A stretch of DNA of 64,000 nucleotides from Diphasiastrum complanatum (Eukaryota; Streptophyta; Lycopodiopsida; Lycopodiales; Lycopodiaceae), in NCBI GenBank assembly GCA_029204225.1, contig CM055108.1:6934328-6998327 (forward strand). Direction: 5' to 3'. A program made the position numbers and the translations under genes. Below the pieces are notes generated by a model. It made no database searches. It was not told where the DNA came from and saw nothing but the letters and a program-made list of their open reading frames with translations. Positions 12,079 through 25,129 of the stretch are shown piece by piece (position 1 is the first letter of the stretch; each line of letters begins with the position of its first letter).

Positions 12079-12171
12079 CTGCCAATGCCACTATCTGCAA
12101 GGTTGAGTTGTGATGCATTTACACCTCTTCCATTATGAGCAATTTCCCCAAAATCCCAACCTTCTCCATAT
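12079..12171 (-). CDS. LDA: Pullulanase exon e13 (acid/base region)
   Basis: Acceptor TTTGTAG. The exon completes Leu and reads [30 protein letters not shown]. The Glu of GEGW is the general acid/base of GH13. Length is 93 nt, ending with AG of a split Ser; donor GTGTTC. The intron to e12 is 1172 bp and contains an unusual 265-codon open frame. Confidence 0.95.
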
Positions 12172-12433
12172 CTACAAACAGGTTTGATCTCATCTTTGTG
12201 AGGAAAGTGTAGCTGTGAATCAGGAAAACGGATAAGACTTGAGCATACATTACAACTCTGCAAACAATATCTTTGCTTTGAGATCTACAACAAAAAAATT
12301 AAAAGATAGTGAAGAATACCAAGAGAGAGAGTTGGCCTGAGCAATTATTGGATCAAAAAGGTGCATCAAATATAACAAAATATTGGCTCTTTCAGATTAA
12401 ATTGAAGTAGAAAATCAAATTTCTTTTGTTGGT

Positions 12434-13231
12434 CTATTGCTCCCTTAAGCAAATAAGGCAGATCTGTTCCTGTTTCAACCATTGCCATGCATCATTTTGC
12501 ATTGAAGTCAATGAGAGTTGCTTCGATGATGCCAAAACCCAATAGCACTGATTTCCTAACAATGACTTCTTAATACATTGAGCAGAGTATAAGGTGTTTA
12601 TAATAAGAAAGGAGTTGAGATGCAAATTGGGTTTGGCAGAAGCTTGTAACAAATTTGAAACATGCAGGTAAAAGGTATCTGAAGTATCCACCTGGCACTG
12701 ATGTATTTTAAGCAGAAGAAGATAATGTGAGTAACTCCATGCAGCTTTGAAATTTTCAGTTTGGCTCAGTAATGGCACAGCAAGGTGGATATGCAATCGA
12801 AGACTCTCAGTAGTGACACAAAAAGGCATCTGCACCTTTGATGTATAATCTAGTTTTAGCATACATTTTGAGCTTTTATAATGATTCAACATACATAAGA
12901 TAGGCTTACAAAACTCTTCACATTCCAGTGGATGCCCCATGTGTGATAAAGATACTTTTGCAGATTTGTGAAAAGTGTTCGTGTGCTTTTCTAGACTCCC
13001 AACTAAAGCAAATACTAAACATGGTCCAGAGGACCTTTTTGGGTCTATAAAAAAAAACTGAAATAGTCGACCCTCTACAGTGCCTGATTGGGGTTGTCTG
13101 GAGCAGCAACAAGCAAAAAGGGTGTCCAAAATAAGAACAATAGCCCAAAGTTTCACGTATGCCCCCAGCATAAGGCAAGAAGCCGAATCAGATGCAAATG
13201 CTAGTACACATCGCATACTAAATAAAGCCAA
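12434..13231 (-). other. Unexplained 265-codon open frame inside an intron
   Basis: An uninterrupted frame of 265 codons lies wholly inside the 1172-bp intron between e12 and e13, on the sense strand of the gene. The translation is rich in Leu, Ser, Cys, His and Lys and shows no family I recognise. It is not a transposon domain known to me. Stops are expected about every 20 codons, so the length is notable, but Cys/His-rich composition suggests non-coding sequence. No promoter or start context supports a gene. Confidence 0.25.
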
Positions 13232-13343
13232 AGAAGCCAGGAAGAGATCAGTCCTTTACTACAATTTCAAAGAAAATTGCAGAAACAGTGGCTCTACGTA
13301 TGTGCAGTACCACTTGATACTGTACAAAGTGTCATACACTTAC

Positions 13344-13414
13344 AGGTATAGTTTGGACCCATCCACTCCATTATGTGCTATTGTAAGATTTTGAAGCAAA
13401 GTCTTTGCACGAAC
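13344..13414 (-). CDS. LDA: Pullulanase exon e12
   Basis: Acceptor GTATGCAG, then VRAKTLLQNLTIAHNGVDGS, KLY plus two bases of a Leu codon. NGVDGSKLYLYGEGW is typical of the plant enzyme. Length is 71 nt, donor GTAAGT. Confidence 0.93.
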
Positions 13415-13571
13415 CTGCATACAATCGAAATATGGTCTGCTGCAATCTTCAAACATTCAACATTTGCATAATTGAGCAACAGCTAACTGAACTTTGTCAA
13501 GCAGTCTCATTCTGCAATGGGACACAACCATTAAGTTTTGAGAAAGAGTATGTAGTAAACAAACTCCTCAC

Positions 13572-13622
13572 CATTGTCCTCTTCATCAAATGTCCCATGA
13601 GATCAAATCGAAAACCATCCAC
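13572..13622 (-). CDS. LDA: Pullulanase exon e11 (catalytic nucleophile)
   Basis: A 51-nt micro-exon: VDGFRFDLMGHLMKRTM. The Asp of FRFD is the GH13 nucleophile (family knowledge). Acceptor TGTGTAG, donor GTGAGG, phase 0 at both ends, so skipping it would keep the reading frame but remove catalysis. It sits 32.5 kb downstream of e10 and 157 bp before e12. Confidence 0.95.
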
Positions 13623-14098
13623 CTACACAGGAGCTGATAAACTGTCAAGACTTGATAAGACCTGATGTTACATGTGTTTCCCTAAACTGTAGCTATAAGA
13701 CTGTCTCAACTGCCACTCAAGGTTACAGTTGAGCTAGATACTCCAACATGCAAGCACTTAGATTATGTGAACCGTAAACTACTACAACAAACAAATGGGT
13801 AAAGACATGTAATAAACGAGTGAAATATTGAAACAAAAAAAAAGAAAAAACAGGCATTCCAGGTGCCCAAAATGGTGGGAAGAAAAGCCCTGGAAATGGA
13901 TAGTTGGGTCCATAGATACTTTCTATTTTGATAAACCAATGACGATCCGAATCTCACATGCCACATTTACCACTCACTATCTTACTACAGATATCAAAAG
14001 AGTGAAGCACAACCTTTTGTGTCTCTTGATACATTAAACTTCCCATGCTATGATACTAAAAAAGAGTGAAGCACAACCTTCACATCCACTAGAAAAAA

Positions 14099-14311
14099 GA
14101 GTGAAGCACAACCTTCACCAACTAGAAGCACATGTTAATGGTTGGCTAACCAGAGCTCCCATACATCATCCAGATGAAACGTTCCCCCCCATCATCCAGA
14201 ACCACTATGATACTAAAAAAGAGTGAAGCACAACCTTCACCAACTAGAAGCACATGTTAATGGTTGGCTAACCAGAGCTCCCATACATCATCCAGATGAA
14301 ACGTTCCCCCC
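14099..14311. repeat. Tandem duplication, 122-bp period
   Basis: agtgaagcacaaccttcacc through gaaacgttccccccc occurs at 14099-14189 and again at 14221-14311, almost identical. A partial third copy of the first 25 bases lies at 14062-14085. Confidence 0.9.
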
Positions 14312-14610
14312 CCTCCCCCCCATGCACCCATGCACACATATCTTGGCTTACGTATCTCTTTATAACACTTCACTTATGCTTTGAGATTCAGGTCAAGTAA
14401 GAGAGTTATGGATTTTCTCATAAAGGATAAGAAATTGCTAGACCTTCGAGGTACAATTCTCTAATTAAATATCTGGAATCTTTTCAATCGAAACTATTAG
14501 AATTCTTTTCAGATTTGGCATGGAGCTTACAAAAACAGAAGAATATTGCTACACAAAATAAGTCTCACTAGAACAAAGATCAGAAATCAAAATTGTTTGG
14601 GCCTATTATC

Positions 14611-15102
14611 TGTAGGAAATAGAAGCCTAAGGATCCAGGATCTTAACTATTCAATCACACAAAGCATTCTCAAAAGAAAGAGAGAGATGGCTAGAAACCC
14701 TCTTGTAGAAACTCGTGAACAGCCAAGGAGAATAGTCAGTTTTGCCTACAAAAGTGTAACTTACAAATGCGTTGCACACATATACATAGTCTAACTTCAT
14801 GACTATTGGCTATCCAACTACTTGACTATTGGCTATCCAACTACTTGTTGACTACTGGCTATCCAACTTTTTATAAGTTACATAGAAAGAATAAGGTACC
14901 TCCAATATGTCAAGTTGGGGTACTTAATGTCACTATTAAGCCTAGTGGACCCACGAGTCCCTACCAAGTTAATTTCATACTAACTTAGCTAACTCTAAGT
15001 TTAGTAGGCCTAATATAATAAATGAACATGGTTACACAACTCTCGACCTTTTGGGTCAAAGTAACCTATGGTAATGTAAGCAATTCCATTTACATTCCAA
15101 CA
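14611..15102 (-). repeat. copia-4 3' LTR
   Basis: On the minus strand it begins TGTTGGAATG and ends TTTCCTACA. It shares GGTTACTTTGACCCAAAAGG and GACTCGTGGGTCC with the LTRs of copia-2 and copia-3, but is clearly diverged. The polypurine tract (plus-strand ccctccttaaatgg, from 15103) lies next to it, as in copia-3. Confidence 0.85.
14797..14872. repeat. Short tandem repeat, about 23-27 bp x3
   Basis: Three copies of gactattggctatccaac with short spacers. It lies inside the copia-4 LTR. Confidence 0.85.
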
Positions 15103-16597
15103 CCCTCCTTAAATGGAAATGCATAACATAACATGAAGTAACTTCTCAAAAGCAAAAAATGCAACTTGTTGTCCTAACTTTGTGTCGCCAAATAAACTTC
15201 GCACCGAAGTAGTCAAAATCTCATCCCCAATCATGTCCAACATATAAAAGGTAAAGAATGCGTAATAATGAAGCATCAAGTCGAAGGGTGAGGATTTGCA
15301 TGCTCCATCCGAAGTAGGGAACCAACATAAACTCAGCAATAAGTCGAAACATGGACTTGTAATCCATCATAGGCTCCCACATCATTCAAAAAAACTTCTT
15401 ACCATAAAGACAATAAAAAAGAATACCAAACTCTTTTGGCATTGCATCCTCCCAAACCTTACCATCAATGACTTGCTCACATAGAATAGGCAATGTACCA
15501 ACATCATGATGAAGAGTACGTGTAGAGCCAAAAAAATCAGCAAGAGGTACTGATTTTAAAGAGGCATGTGCCTTCCCTTCGTAGTAAGACATTTCTTTGT
15601 TGTCCTGAAAAGTCTCCAATAGCCGATAAGGAATTGTTATGAGCTGTTCAACACTTTGTTGCCCAAAGTGTTCCCAACATGGACCATGTTGTCTATAATC
15701 TTCCGCAGGCCGTTCCCGAAGCATAATGGACTGCTTTTGATGTAAAATGGGCTGTAAATGATCAAAATAAGATGACTAAACCTGTTGTCCAACATCTTCA
15801 TTATAAAAATTTGGCAAACTATCAAGAGATGCATCAACGATGGCGTCATCAAACCTGTCCCTCGAAGAGGCATGGGATGACATAGAATTTTCTTCAAGAA
15901 ATGGAAATTTTTCTCCAAACAAATGCTCGCTCTTAACACTTTGAACAAAAGTACTAATTGACACATGTTGACTCCCACCTTGATTAGTACAAAACAGTTC
16001 CAAAGAGTGCTTGAATTTTTCAGCCTTTGCTAAAACATCAAATTGAAAAGGTTTCGCATGAAACTTTTCACTAATGCATCCATCACATGCATCAACTTGC
16101 GATGACTTGAAAAAAGAAGATTGCGTCAACATCTGCCCAATGTATCGTTGTGTCCAATGTCTTCCCACTAGAAGTAGATGGCAGTCCCACCTCTTTATGA
16201 TTAGATGGCAAAACCAAATCTGGAAATATTTCAACATATGCATCATGGGGGAAGTCCCCTTTCATGACATGAGTGGGCGCAACATCATAGGAGGTCTTTT
16301 CATCAAAATGAACATCACGACTCACTATGATTTTATTAGTATCCATATTGAACAACCTATAGCCCTTGTTTTCACTACTATAGCCAACAAATATGCATTT
16401 CACTCCTTTATCATTAATCTTGGTTCTTAACTTATCGGGAATAAAAGCATAAGTCGTGCAACCAAAGATGCGAAAGTGAGAAACGATAGGCTTCTTACCA
16501 TAACCGCTTCAGACCATAACTTGGGAGGTAGGCCCTTTGCCTTGAGCATGCATCGAGCCATCTCGATGATAGTGCAATTCTTTCTTTCGGCATCTCC
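15103..16597 (-). pseudogene. copia-4 pol remnant
   Basis: Minus-strand fragments in order: AERKNCTIIEMARCMLKAKG (integrase with catalytic Glu, 16520-16597); SHFRIFGCTTYAFIP; KCIFVGYSSENKGYRLFNMD and VSRDVHFDEK (about 16300-16400); then a linker and WEDAMPKEFG (about 15440), the start of RT. Most of RT and RNase H is deleted. It is the same family as copia-2 and copia-3 but older. Its 5' side is cut where LINE-1 begins (about 16598). Confidence 0.88.
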
Positions 16598-16720
16598 TGC
16601 AAATCATCCTACGGCTTCATTTCGCCTTCCTCCAAGCTTTGTCTTGCGCACAAAGCGTGCTAAGAAGTTTATGTCTACAGGCTCTCGCAAACATCTTCGT
16701 ACTTTGGAAATTGCGTCACC

Positions 16721-17562
16721 ATGCCTACCGATTCTGTCAGCGCTCGACCACCACAGGTGGCTGCTTCATCCTCAGCTGCTATGGGAGACACATGTCACAC
16801 CTACATGCGGCACACCACTCCTGAGAACATCTCCTTGCTGAATGAGTACATTTCTAAGCAATTTGCCACTTTTCTTTCACAACTCAATGAACTTTGTGCA
16901 GATTTGCCTACTAAGACTGCCACGATTGACGCTCAACAGACTGAAATTGCTTCTCTTCGTGCTGCGCTTCGTGCTTTACAGAGGGACATCATCCCTAATA
17001 TCTCCCGTGCTGTTGAGGATACTAAGGCATCCATGAGTAAGCTTCCCCTACTTCAGCGCCAAATCCATGACACTATCGAGTGCACTGCCCGGATTCCTGT
17101 TCTTGAACAACGGCTCCATGAGACGGTGGAACATGTACAGAAGGTACCTACTCTCAAGCAAGAAGTACGTGAGACCAAATCATGGGCTTCTATTCTGAAA
17201 TCATCTACCACCTCTTCGTCTTCTGTACCACCCTTCTTAGAGACCACGCGCCTTGGCAGAACAACAACCTCGGGATGATAAAATGCACGCATGGGGCTCT
17301 CAGTTTCAAGTATCCAGCAGTATGCTTGGCACCTCCAACATGATCCGAAGGTATTATATGTCAAATTCAAAACTATGGACGATCAACAGACAGTTCTTCG
17401 TGCACGCCGTCGTACTCTCCGAGGCTCTCAGATTTACATAGATGATGACCTTTCTTACTGCCAATGGTTACAGCGTAAAACTAATATTCAAGAGACAAGG
17501 ACAAAAGAACAGCGGGTGGTATTCACAAATGGAAACCCTCACTTTTTCTCCAAGTGTCAATA
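16721..17562 (+). pseudogene. LINE ORF1-like protein
   Basis: ATG at 16721 opens a frame with a long helical, heptad-like stretch (about residues 25-150: LLNEYISKQFATFLSQLNEL, ATIDAQQTEIASLRAALRAL, and so on), likely a coiled coil. After frameshifts at about 17250-17290 the C-terminal part reads VLYVKFKTMDDQQTVLRARR, then LRGSQIYIDDDLSYCQWLQR. This resembles the L1 ORF1p C-terminal arrangement (arginines, then I-DDL-S). A related copy is at 25129-25417. Probably an RNA-binding chaperone in the intact element; the function is inferred. Confidence 0.7.
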
Positions 17563-17609
17563 GGAAGTTGGGGTACTCGGGCAGGGGAGCAGCCCGATAG
17601 CCCCAACTA

Positions 17610-18070
17610 GCGTCACATTCGGTTTTTGGAACTGCGGCGGCCTCCCCACCTCTTCTACAGCGGCTGATCTTGACACCTATCTGTGTTTGGCTGATTTTCT
17701 ACTTTTTGCACAGACATATGAGTCTTCCACACACCCACTTCCGCACATTTCTGGTTTCTAGTGGATTTCTACTCCACGACCTATGCTTCAGGACAGGATA
17801 CTTCGGGCCTCTAGTGGAGTTGCATGTTTGTACAAGTCAGTGTATCCTCCTATTCGGTTGGTGCCTCAAGATACTTATGGTCGTTACTTGTGGCGTCAGA
17901 TTACTGCATCCTTCTTGGGGCTGGACCAGGACTTGTTTGTTGCAGTGTGCTACTTTGCTCCCCACACTTCAGTGTTTATGGATTTGGGAGGTGATCCTTT
18001 TCAAGCCCTTTCTAACGACATTGCTAGACTCTCTCTACAGGGTTACATATTGCTTACAGGGGGACTTTAA
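17610..18070 (+). pseudogene. LINE endonuclease fragment
   Basis: SFGFWNCGGL, then GVACLYKSVYPPIRLVPQ, LFVAVCYFAPHTS and GYILLTGG. This is an APE-type endonuclease outline (N-terminal WN-G, central Y-W, LTGDFN box). In this copy the LTGDFN box reads LTGG followed by a stop. Confidence 0.75.
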
Positions 18071-18348
18071 CACACACATAGCCGCTCACCAGACTGAGTT
18101 ATGATATACTTTCGCTATTGCTCGCATACACTTCGCAGTTTTGTCTCCTATCCTGATGCTCGTTGCTTGGGACTTCTTGTTTGTGAGATGCTTACTCTCC
18201 GTCAGTCTCATCTGCCTGTAACAGATCACCTAGGGTTAGTAGCAACTACTTCTCACTGGCTTCTTAAAGACTCGAGCACATGCTGATGACTCCGATGATG
18301 AGATTTCTATCCTTGTGCCACCGCGGAAAAAGCCCAGATGTAAACCAG

Positions 18349-18939
18349 GTAGGGTTTAAGCCAGCTTTCTACCGAACACATTTCTTGGAGCTGGATGCAT
18401 CTAGGACCCCGGTCATGCCACGCTACTTGGAGTCGGGATTATCACATTGCCTCAGATTCACACTGGGACAGCTCAGGGTATCTTCTCATCAGCTAGCTAT
18501 TGAGACAAGGAGGTTCCATGGTATTCCTAGAGAGGAACGGATTTGCCAGTTAGGCTCCCTAGGTGAGGTGGAGTATGAGGAGCACTTTATCTTTTAATGC
18601 CCAATATACTATGAGATCAGAGGGCGATATCATTGCCTGTTTCGAGACATGCCTGCCACTCTACGCTCCCTCATAGCCTATGAGGACCCAGGATGTGTCG
18701 CTCTGTTGGTACGCGAGATGTTCATACTACGGAGAGACTTATACGGGACATCCCAACATTTCACCTCACAGCCACTGATTACTTCATTCCTTACTAGGCG
18801 GAGATCGTGTGATTTAGTGCCTGAGGATGAGGATTATGACGACGACGAGGATGATAGTCGCTCACATGCTCATAGAGATCAAAGGCAGTTTACCCCCCAC
18901 CATCACGTTACTACTAGGATCACTAGACATCCTATGTAG
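18349..18939 (+). pseudogene. LINE C-terminal zinc-binding domain
   Basis: FYRTHFLELDASRTPVMPRY, then LGQLRVSSHQLAIE, an ICQL...EHFIF-CPIYYEIRGR region and an acidic tail (EDEDYDDDEDDSRS). In related copies the motif is C-x2-C...H...C (for example ICQIC...FHFIF-CP at 20411-20470), typical of the L1 C-terminal domain. Stop at about 18597. Confidence 0.75.
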
Positions 18940-19202
18940 AGTTGTCCTACTACACATGCTCATGCTCATGCTCATGCTCACAAACGACGCCAGCAGGCTT
19001 TAGTGATCTCTCATGTCGCAGCTCATATTACATCTTTTTACAGCAACAGCAGCAACATCATAGCCTTGACACCTTGACATGGATATAGATAGTCTATTTC
19101 AGTTTTTAGTTTGTGCTAGATGTTTTTTTTAATACAGCTTTGGAGACGTTTTATACGCTCCCATGGTTGCCACATACTTGACATGTACTTCATTAGTCTT
19201 AT

Positions 19203-19216
19203 ATGCCTTTTTGCAT
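19203..19216 (+). other. LINE 3'-terminal stem-loop (LINE-1)
   Basis: atgcctttttgcat, with four to five base pairs, a few bases before gacattaata and the tail. Homologous to the stem-loops at 23869, 24120, 25034, 37723 and 38594. Confidence 0.7.
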
Positions 19217-19235
19217 GGAAAAGACATTAATAACG

Positions 19236-21052
<1,817 letters not shown>

Positions 21053-23868
21053 ATGATCAGCAGATGTAGAGGGTCCAGTTACTACATACGGAGAGCAGAT
21101 GCTTCAGTTGGGCGAGGCTCATTGATTGGCCATTTATAATGGCTTATTGCAGTGGCCTGATTCAGGTGACTTTACTTGTTTCCCACACAGTGGAGGGAGT
21201 AGTGTTGTTGACTATTTCATAAGATTGTCGTCTCTCCTCCCCTATAATTTATCTTTCCTGATTCACCGTACCACTTTGTCTGACCACTCATACCTCTCTC
21301 TCTCTATTGGCCTTCTTCACACCCATGTACTAATACCCTAACTCCCGGCAACAAAACAGTGTACCGCTCAAAACACCCCAAGGTACAGGGAAGCCATTAT
21401 CTGACCTCCACACTCATTTCCCTTACAACGATACTTTGACGGACCAGTCTCTTTTTCTTGTCCGGACCTTGCATATTGCTGCATCCCTTGCCTTCCCGTC
21501 TCCACGGCCCAAGCACTTACGACATAATCGACCACACAATCCCTGGTATGACCACGAGTGTAACCAACTTCATCTGGACTTGATTTACGCAAGCTGCCAC
21601 TTTCCCTATATGGTAAAGGACTTATCCCGTGTATACCCTAGAACCACCCGAAAAAAGAAAATTACTTACGAAATCAGCCAGAGGAAGAAGATGTTGGACC
21701 TTCTCTTTAGCTCCTCGTCGCGATCATTTTGGCAAAAATTCCTCTCACGGGCACCTCCACCCTAGATCACAGATCTTAGCACATGGGTAACCTATGCCAC
21801 ATCGTTGTACACTGTTCCTGACACCCCTCCACTTCCTACACATCCCTACACATGTACTTCTGATATATTCTCTCCAGCCATAGTAGAAGAGGCCATTGAC
21901 CGATTAAATCTACATAAGGCCAAGGATATTGATGATCTAGAAGCTGAACTTTTGACGCAAGCTGCTGACATTCTCTCACCCTTCCGCTCTCTCCTATTTA
22001 ACCACTCTATCACATCTGGTTTCCCCTCACCCTGGTCCACAAACCTTATCCACCCTATCCATAAAGGCGGTGATCCCATGAAAGCCGACAACTATCGTGG
22101 CATCATGATCAGTCATCTCTTTGCCAAGGTTTATGGTTCTATTCTTCAGTAAGAGATCAGTACAGAGATGGATACCCGAGCACTGCATGCCATAGGTCAG
22201 GCAGGTTTCAGACCAGGATATACCACATCAGATCATATTTTCACCCTGAGATCCACCATTGAGGAAGCTAAGGCCAGGAGAGAGCGTGTATACTACTGCT
22301 TTGTCGATTTCCGCAAGGCCTTTGCTGGGTGCGCTTCACTCCTTTTGTATTCAGTGGGGATTGTCAGTGAATGTGGCCAAAACCAAAGTTATGGTGTTTA
22401 ACACCTCCAGATCCTTCATGATGCGACAGGAGCTTCTATGGGAGGAACATCCACTTGAGGTAGTTGACTCTTACAAATACTTGGGCGTGGTATTCTCTGG
22501 TCCCACTTTCAGCATGCGACAGGGCAGTTTCCTGGTTACGGAAGGGCTATGCATCATTGGTAGATTTGGAGAGACTATGTTTCAGCTCACACACTAGAGA
22601 TGCGACTAGTAAGTGCCGACTCTTTGACACTATGGTAGTTCCCTCAGCTCTATACGCATCAGAGACATGGAGTACTAACCTGATGGCTACCAAGTGGGCA
22701 CGCATTTCACGACTTCAGATTCATATGCTATCTCGGATGATACGGGCTAGGTCCTCTACACCACATCATAATATATTGGCAAAGTTTGTCGTCCCCCCTA
22801 TTCAGCTAGAGGCATTGTTCCATATTGTCACATTCATATAGCGCCTGGAGGATCTTCAGGGTAGAGAGACACACTATGCTACAGCAGCTTTAGCATCATC
22901 CCAACATCTACATTCTGTGGGACACTCCTTTTCGTGGTATTCCCAGGCCTGTTGTCTCCTCTCCACATGGAGTATTCACATTATGGATCTACCGGCGGGT
23001 ACGCATCAGTATATTCGAGGACACCTGTATAGAAGAGCATATCTTCAGAGCACTTGGTAGGTTCCATCTAGGGTGAAGACGGAGTTTTATCGGACACATT
23101 TTCTATCTCGGGATCGTGTTGGGTATCCTACTGTTCCCGGATATCTAGTGGATAGTATCTCACACAGACTGCAGATAGTGATGGGTCAGTTTCGGGTTTC
23201 CTCTCACCAGCTAGCCATTGAGACTGGCAGATACAGTGGCATCCCAAGAGAAGCTCGGATTTGTAGTTTGTGTGATACACACGACGTAGAGGATGAGTTT
23301 CATTTTCTCTTCAGATGCCCAGCTTACTATGAGATCCGAGGGAGATACTACTGCTTGTTTCAGGATCATCCACTCACACTCTCTACCTTGATATCGTATG
23401 AGGACCCCAGATGTGTTGTGCTGATGATCAGATAGATGGCGGACCTGCGTATGGCGAGACTAGACGCTGACACCTCCCCCTTGATCACGTCAGAGGCAAA
23501 GGCAGGAGAGTACTGATTCTGATGGGGAGGCTGAGATTCCGGACACCTCCATGCATAGACGGCAGAGACAGTGTCGGCGACTAGAGGGACAGCCAGCCCA
23601 CAGGCCACGGTCTACAGCTTCATGGCAGCAGAGACGCCACCGACCATCCACTCGGAGACGAAGAGACATAGTTCGTTCAGAGACAGGGTCTCAACACACT
23701 TCACATCACTATTTCACAGGAGGACAGACATTTATATGATGATAGGCTCTCCTTGTCTATCATTATTTTTAGTTTACCTGTAGTCTTGTTTCTTTGTTCT
23801 TTTAGGTGGTAGAGCTTACATGCTCCCACTGTGCATCCTTGACATGTACCTTTTTTCAGTCCTCCTAT

Positions 23869-23882
23869 ATACCTTAGGGTAT
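23869..23882 (+). other. LINE 3'-terminal stem-loop (LINE-3)
   Basis: atacc-ttag-ggtat: five base pairs and a four-base loop, followed by gacattaata and the TC tail. Confidence 0.75.
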
Positions 23883-23899
23883 TTCATGGACATTAATAA

Positions 23900-23904
<5 letters not shown>

Positions 23905-23988
<84 letters not shown>
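23905..23988. repeat. LINE-3 (TC)n tail
   Basis: About 42 TC units. LINE-4 starts directly after it. Confidence 0.95.
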
Positions 23989-23991
<3 letters not shown>

Positions 23992-24192
23992 GTTCGATAT
24001 GTCTTCTGACTAGCTAGAGAGCTTTCTATATTGTTCCTTCCACTTAGACTAGCGTTCTTTTATGTTTTCCGACATGGACAGTGCTCCTACGTGATATGTA
24101 CTTATTTCTTCTGTCTTATGTGCCCTTGGGCACCCAACAAACATTTATATAATTTCTTCTTCTTCTTCTTCTTCTTCTTCTTCTCTCTCTCT
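23989..24192 (+). mobile_element. LINE-4, 3' UTR only
   Basis: A 200-bp copy made only of the last part of the 3' UTR (gactagctagagag, ccgacatggacagtgctcc), the stem-loop (24120-24133) and a (TTC)n(TC)n tail (24149-24192). It is a strongly 5'-truncated insertion. Confidence 0.85.
24120..24133 (+). other. LINE 3'-terminal stem-loop (LINE-4)
   Basis: gtgcc-cttg-ggcac: five base pairs, four-base loop. Confidence 0.75.
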
Positions 24193-25063
24193 TACCTTCT
24201 ATGGCACACATATCTTACGCAAAGACAGTTTGGGACTCCCTGTTAGACCTTTATATCTCTCTTTTCCTCTTTCTTTTGGGCTCCGATACAGATTGGGACA
24301 GTTACGAGTCTCTTCGCCTCAGCCTGCTATGGCAGATATTCAGGCATTTTGAGAGAGCATCGGATATGCCAAATATGCACATTGGGTGTAGTGGAGGATG
24401 AGTTTCATTTTATCTTTATATGCCCTACATACTATGAGATACGTGGCCGATATCACTATTCATATCGTGACACCCCTATTACCCTCAGTACATTTTTGGA
24501 GTATCAGGATCCCAGATGTGTCGGCCTTTTACTACAAGACATGCTTATGTTGAGAGCCTCTTTGCTACCATCGGAGAGTATTACTGATTCTAGCCAGCAT
24601 CTCATTACTAGCTTCTTAAAGAAGCGGGAGCGTGATGACCTATCAGATAATGAGACAGTCATACCGGTGAGGGCAAAGGCCCAGCGTGCTCAGCCACCAC
24701 CTCTTGCCAGATCTACACGCGCCTCAGAGCTCCTTGATCACAGCCCACAGCTGCTATGGGTATCAGACACTTTTTTCGAGATTGATATTTATCCTTTTAC
24801 TTTCCTCAACAGAGCAGGCGGTTAAGCTTTTGCACCTGTACCCTCTTCAGAGTTGGAGGTTAAGCTCTTGTGTATCTGCTCTTTTATGCATTTTATGATT
24901 CTATATTGACTATGTCTTTTCCTAGCTCGAGAGAGTTCTTTTTTGTCTTTTCCATTTAGACTAGTGTTTTTTATTATGTTGTCCGACATGGACAGTAATC
25001 CTACGAGACATGTACTTATTCATTCTATCTTATGTGCCCTTGGGCACTCAACAGACATTAATA

Positions 25064-25128
<65 letters not shown>
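24193..25128 (+). mobile_element. LINE-5, 5'-truncated
   Basis: Starts directly after the tail of LINE-4, in the C-terminal domain (MAHISYAKTVWD). It continues through ICQICTLGVVEDEFHFIFIC (24361-24420), a basic tail and 3' UTR to the stem-loop 25034-25047 and a (TC)n tail 25066-25128. It is closely related to LINE-2 and LINE-4. Confidence 0.88.
25034..25047 (+). other. LINE 3'-terminal stem-loop (LINE-5)
   Basis: gtgcc-cttg-ggcac, followed by agacattaata and the TC tail. Confidence 0.75.

Positions 25129-25129
<1 letters not shown>

Larger units (their letters stand above)
21053..23988 (+). mobile_element. LINE-3
   Basis: Begins in the end of the endonuclease (LAIYNGLLQWPDSG at 21127), then the linker and RT N-terminal part (DIDDLEAELLTQAADIL, 21928-21980; NLIHPIHKGGDP; GQAGFRPGYTTSDHIFTLRS, 22195-22255; CFVDFRKAF at 22300). 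A deletion joins FRKAF to a point after the YADD box (CIQWGLSVNVAKTKVMVFNT in the related frame, 22330-22410), so motifs B and C are lost. The C-terminal domain is at 23073-23435, with C-x2-C (ICSLCDTH) and H...C. Then 3' UTR, stem-loop 23869-23882 and (TC)n tail 23905-23988. Confidence 0.87.
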
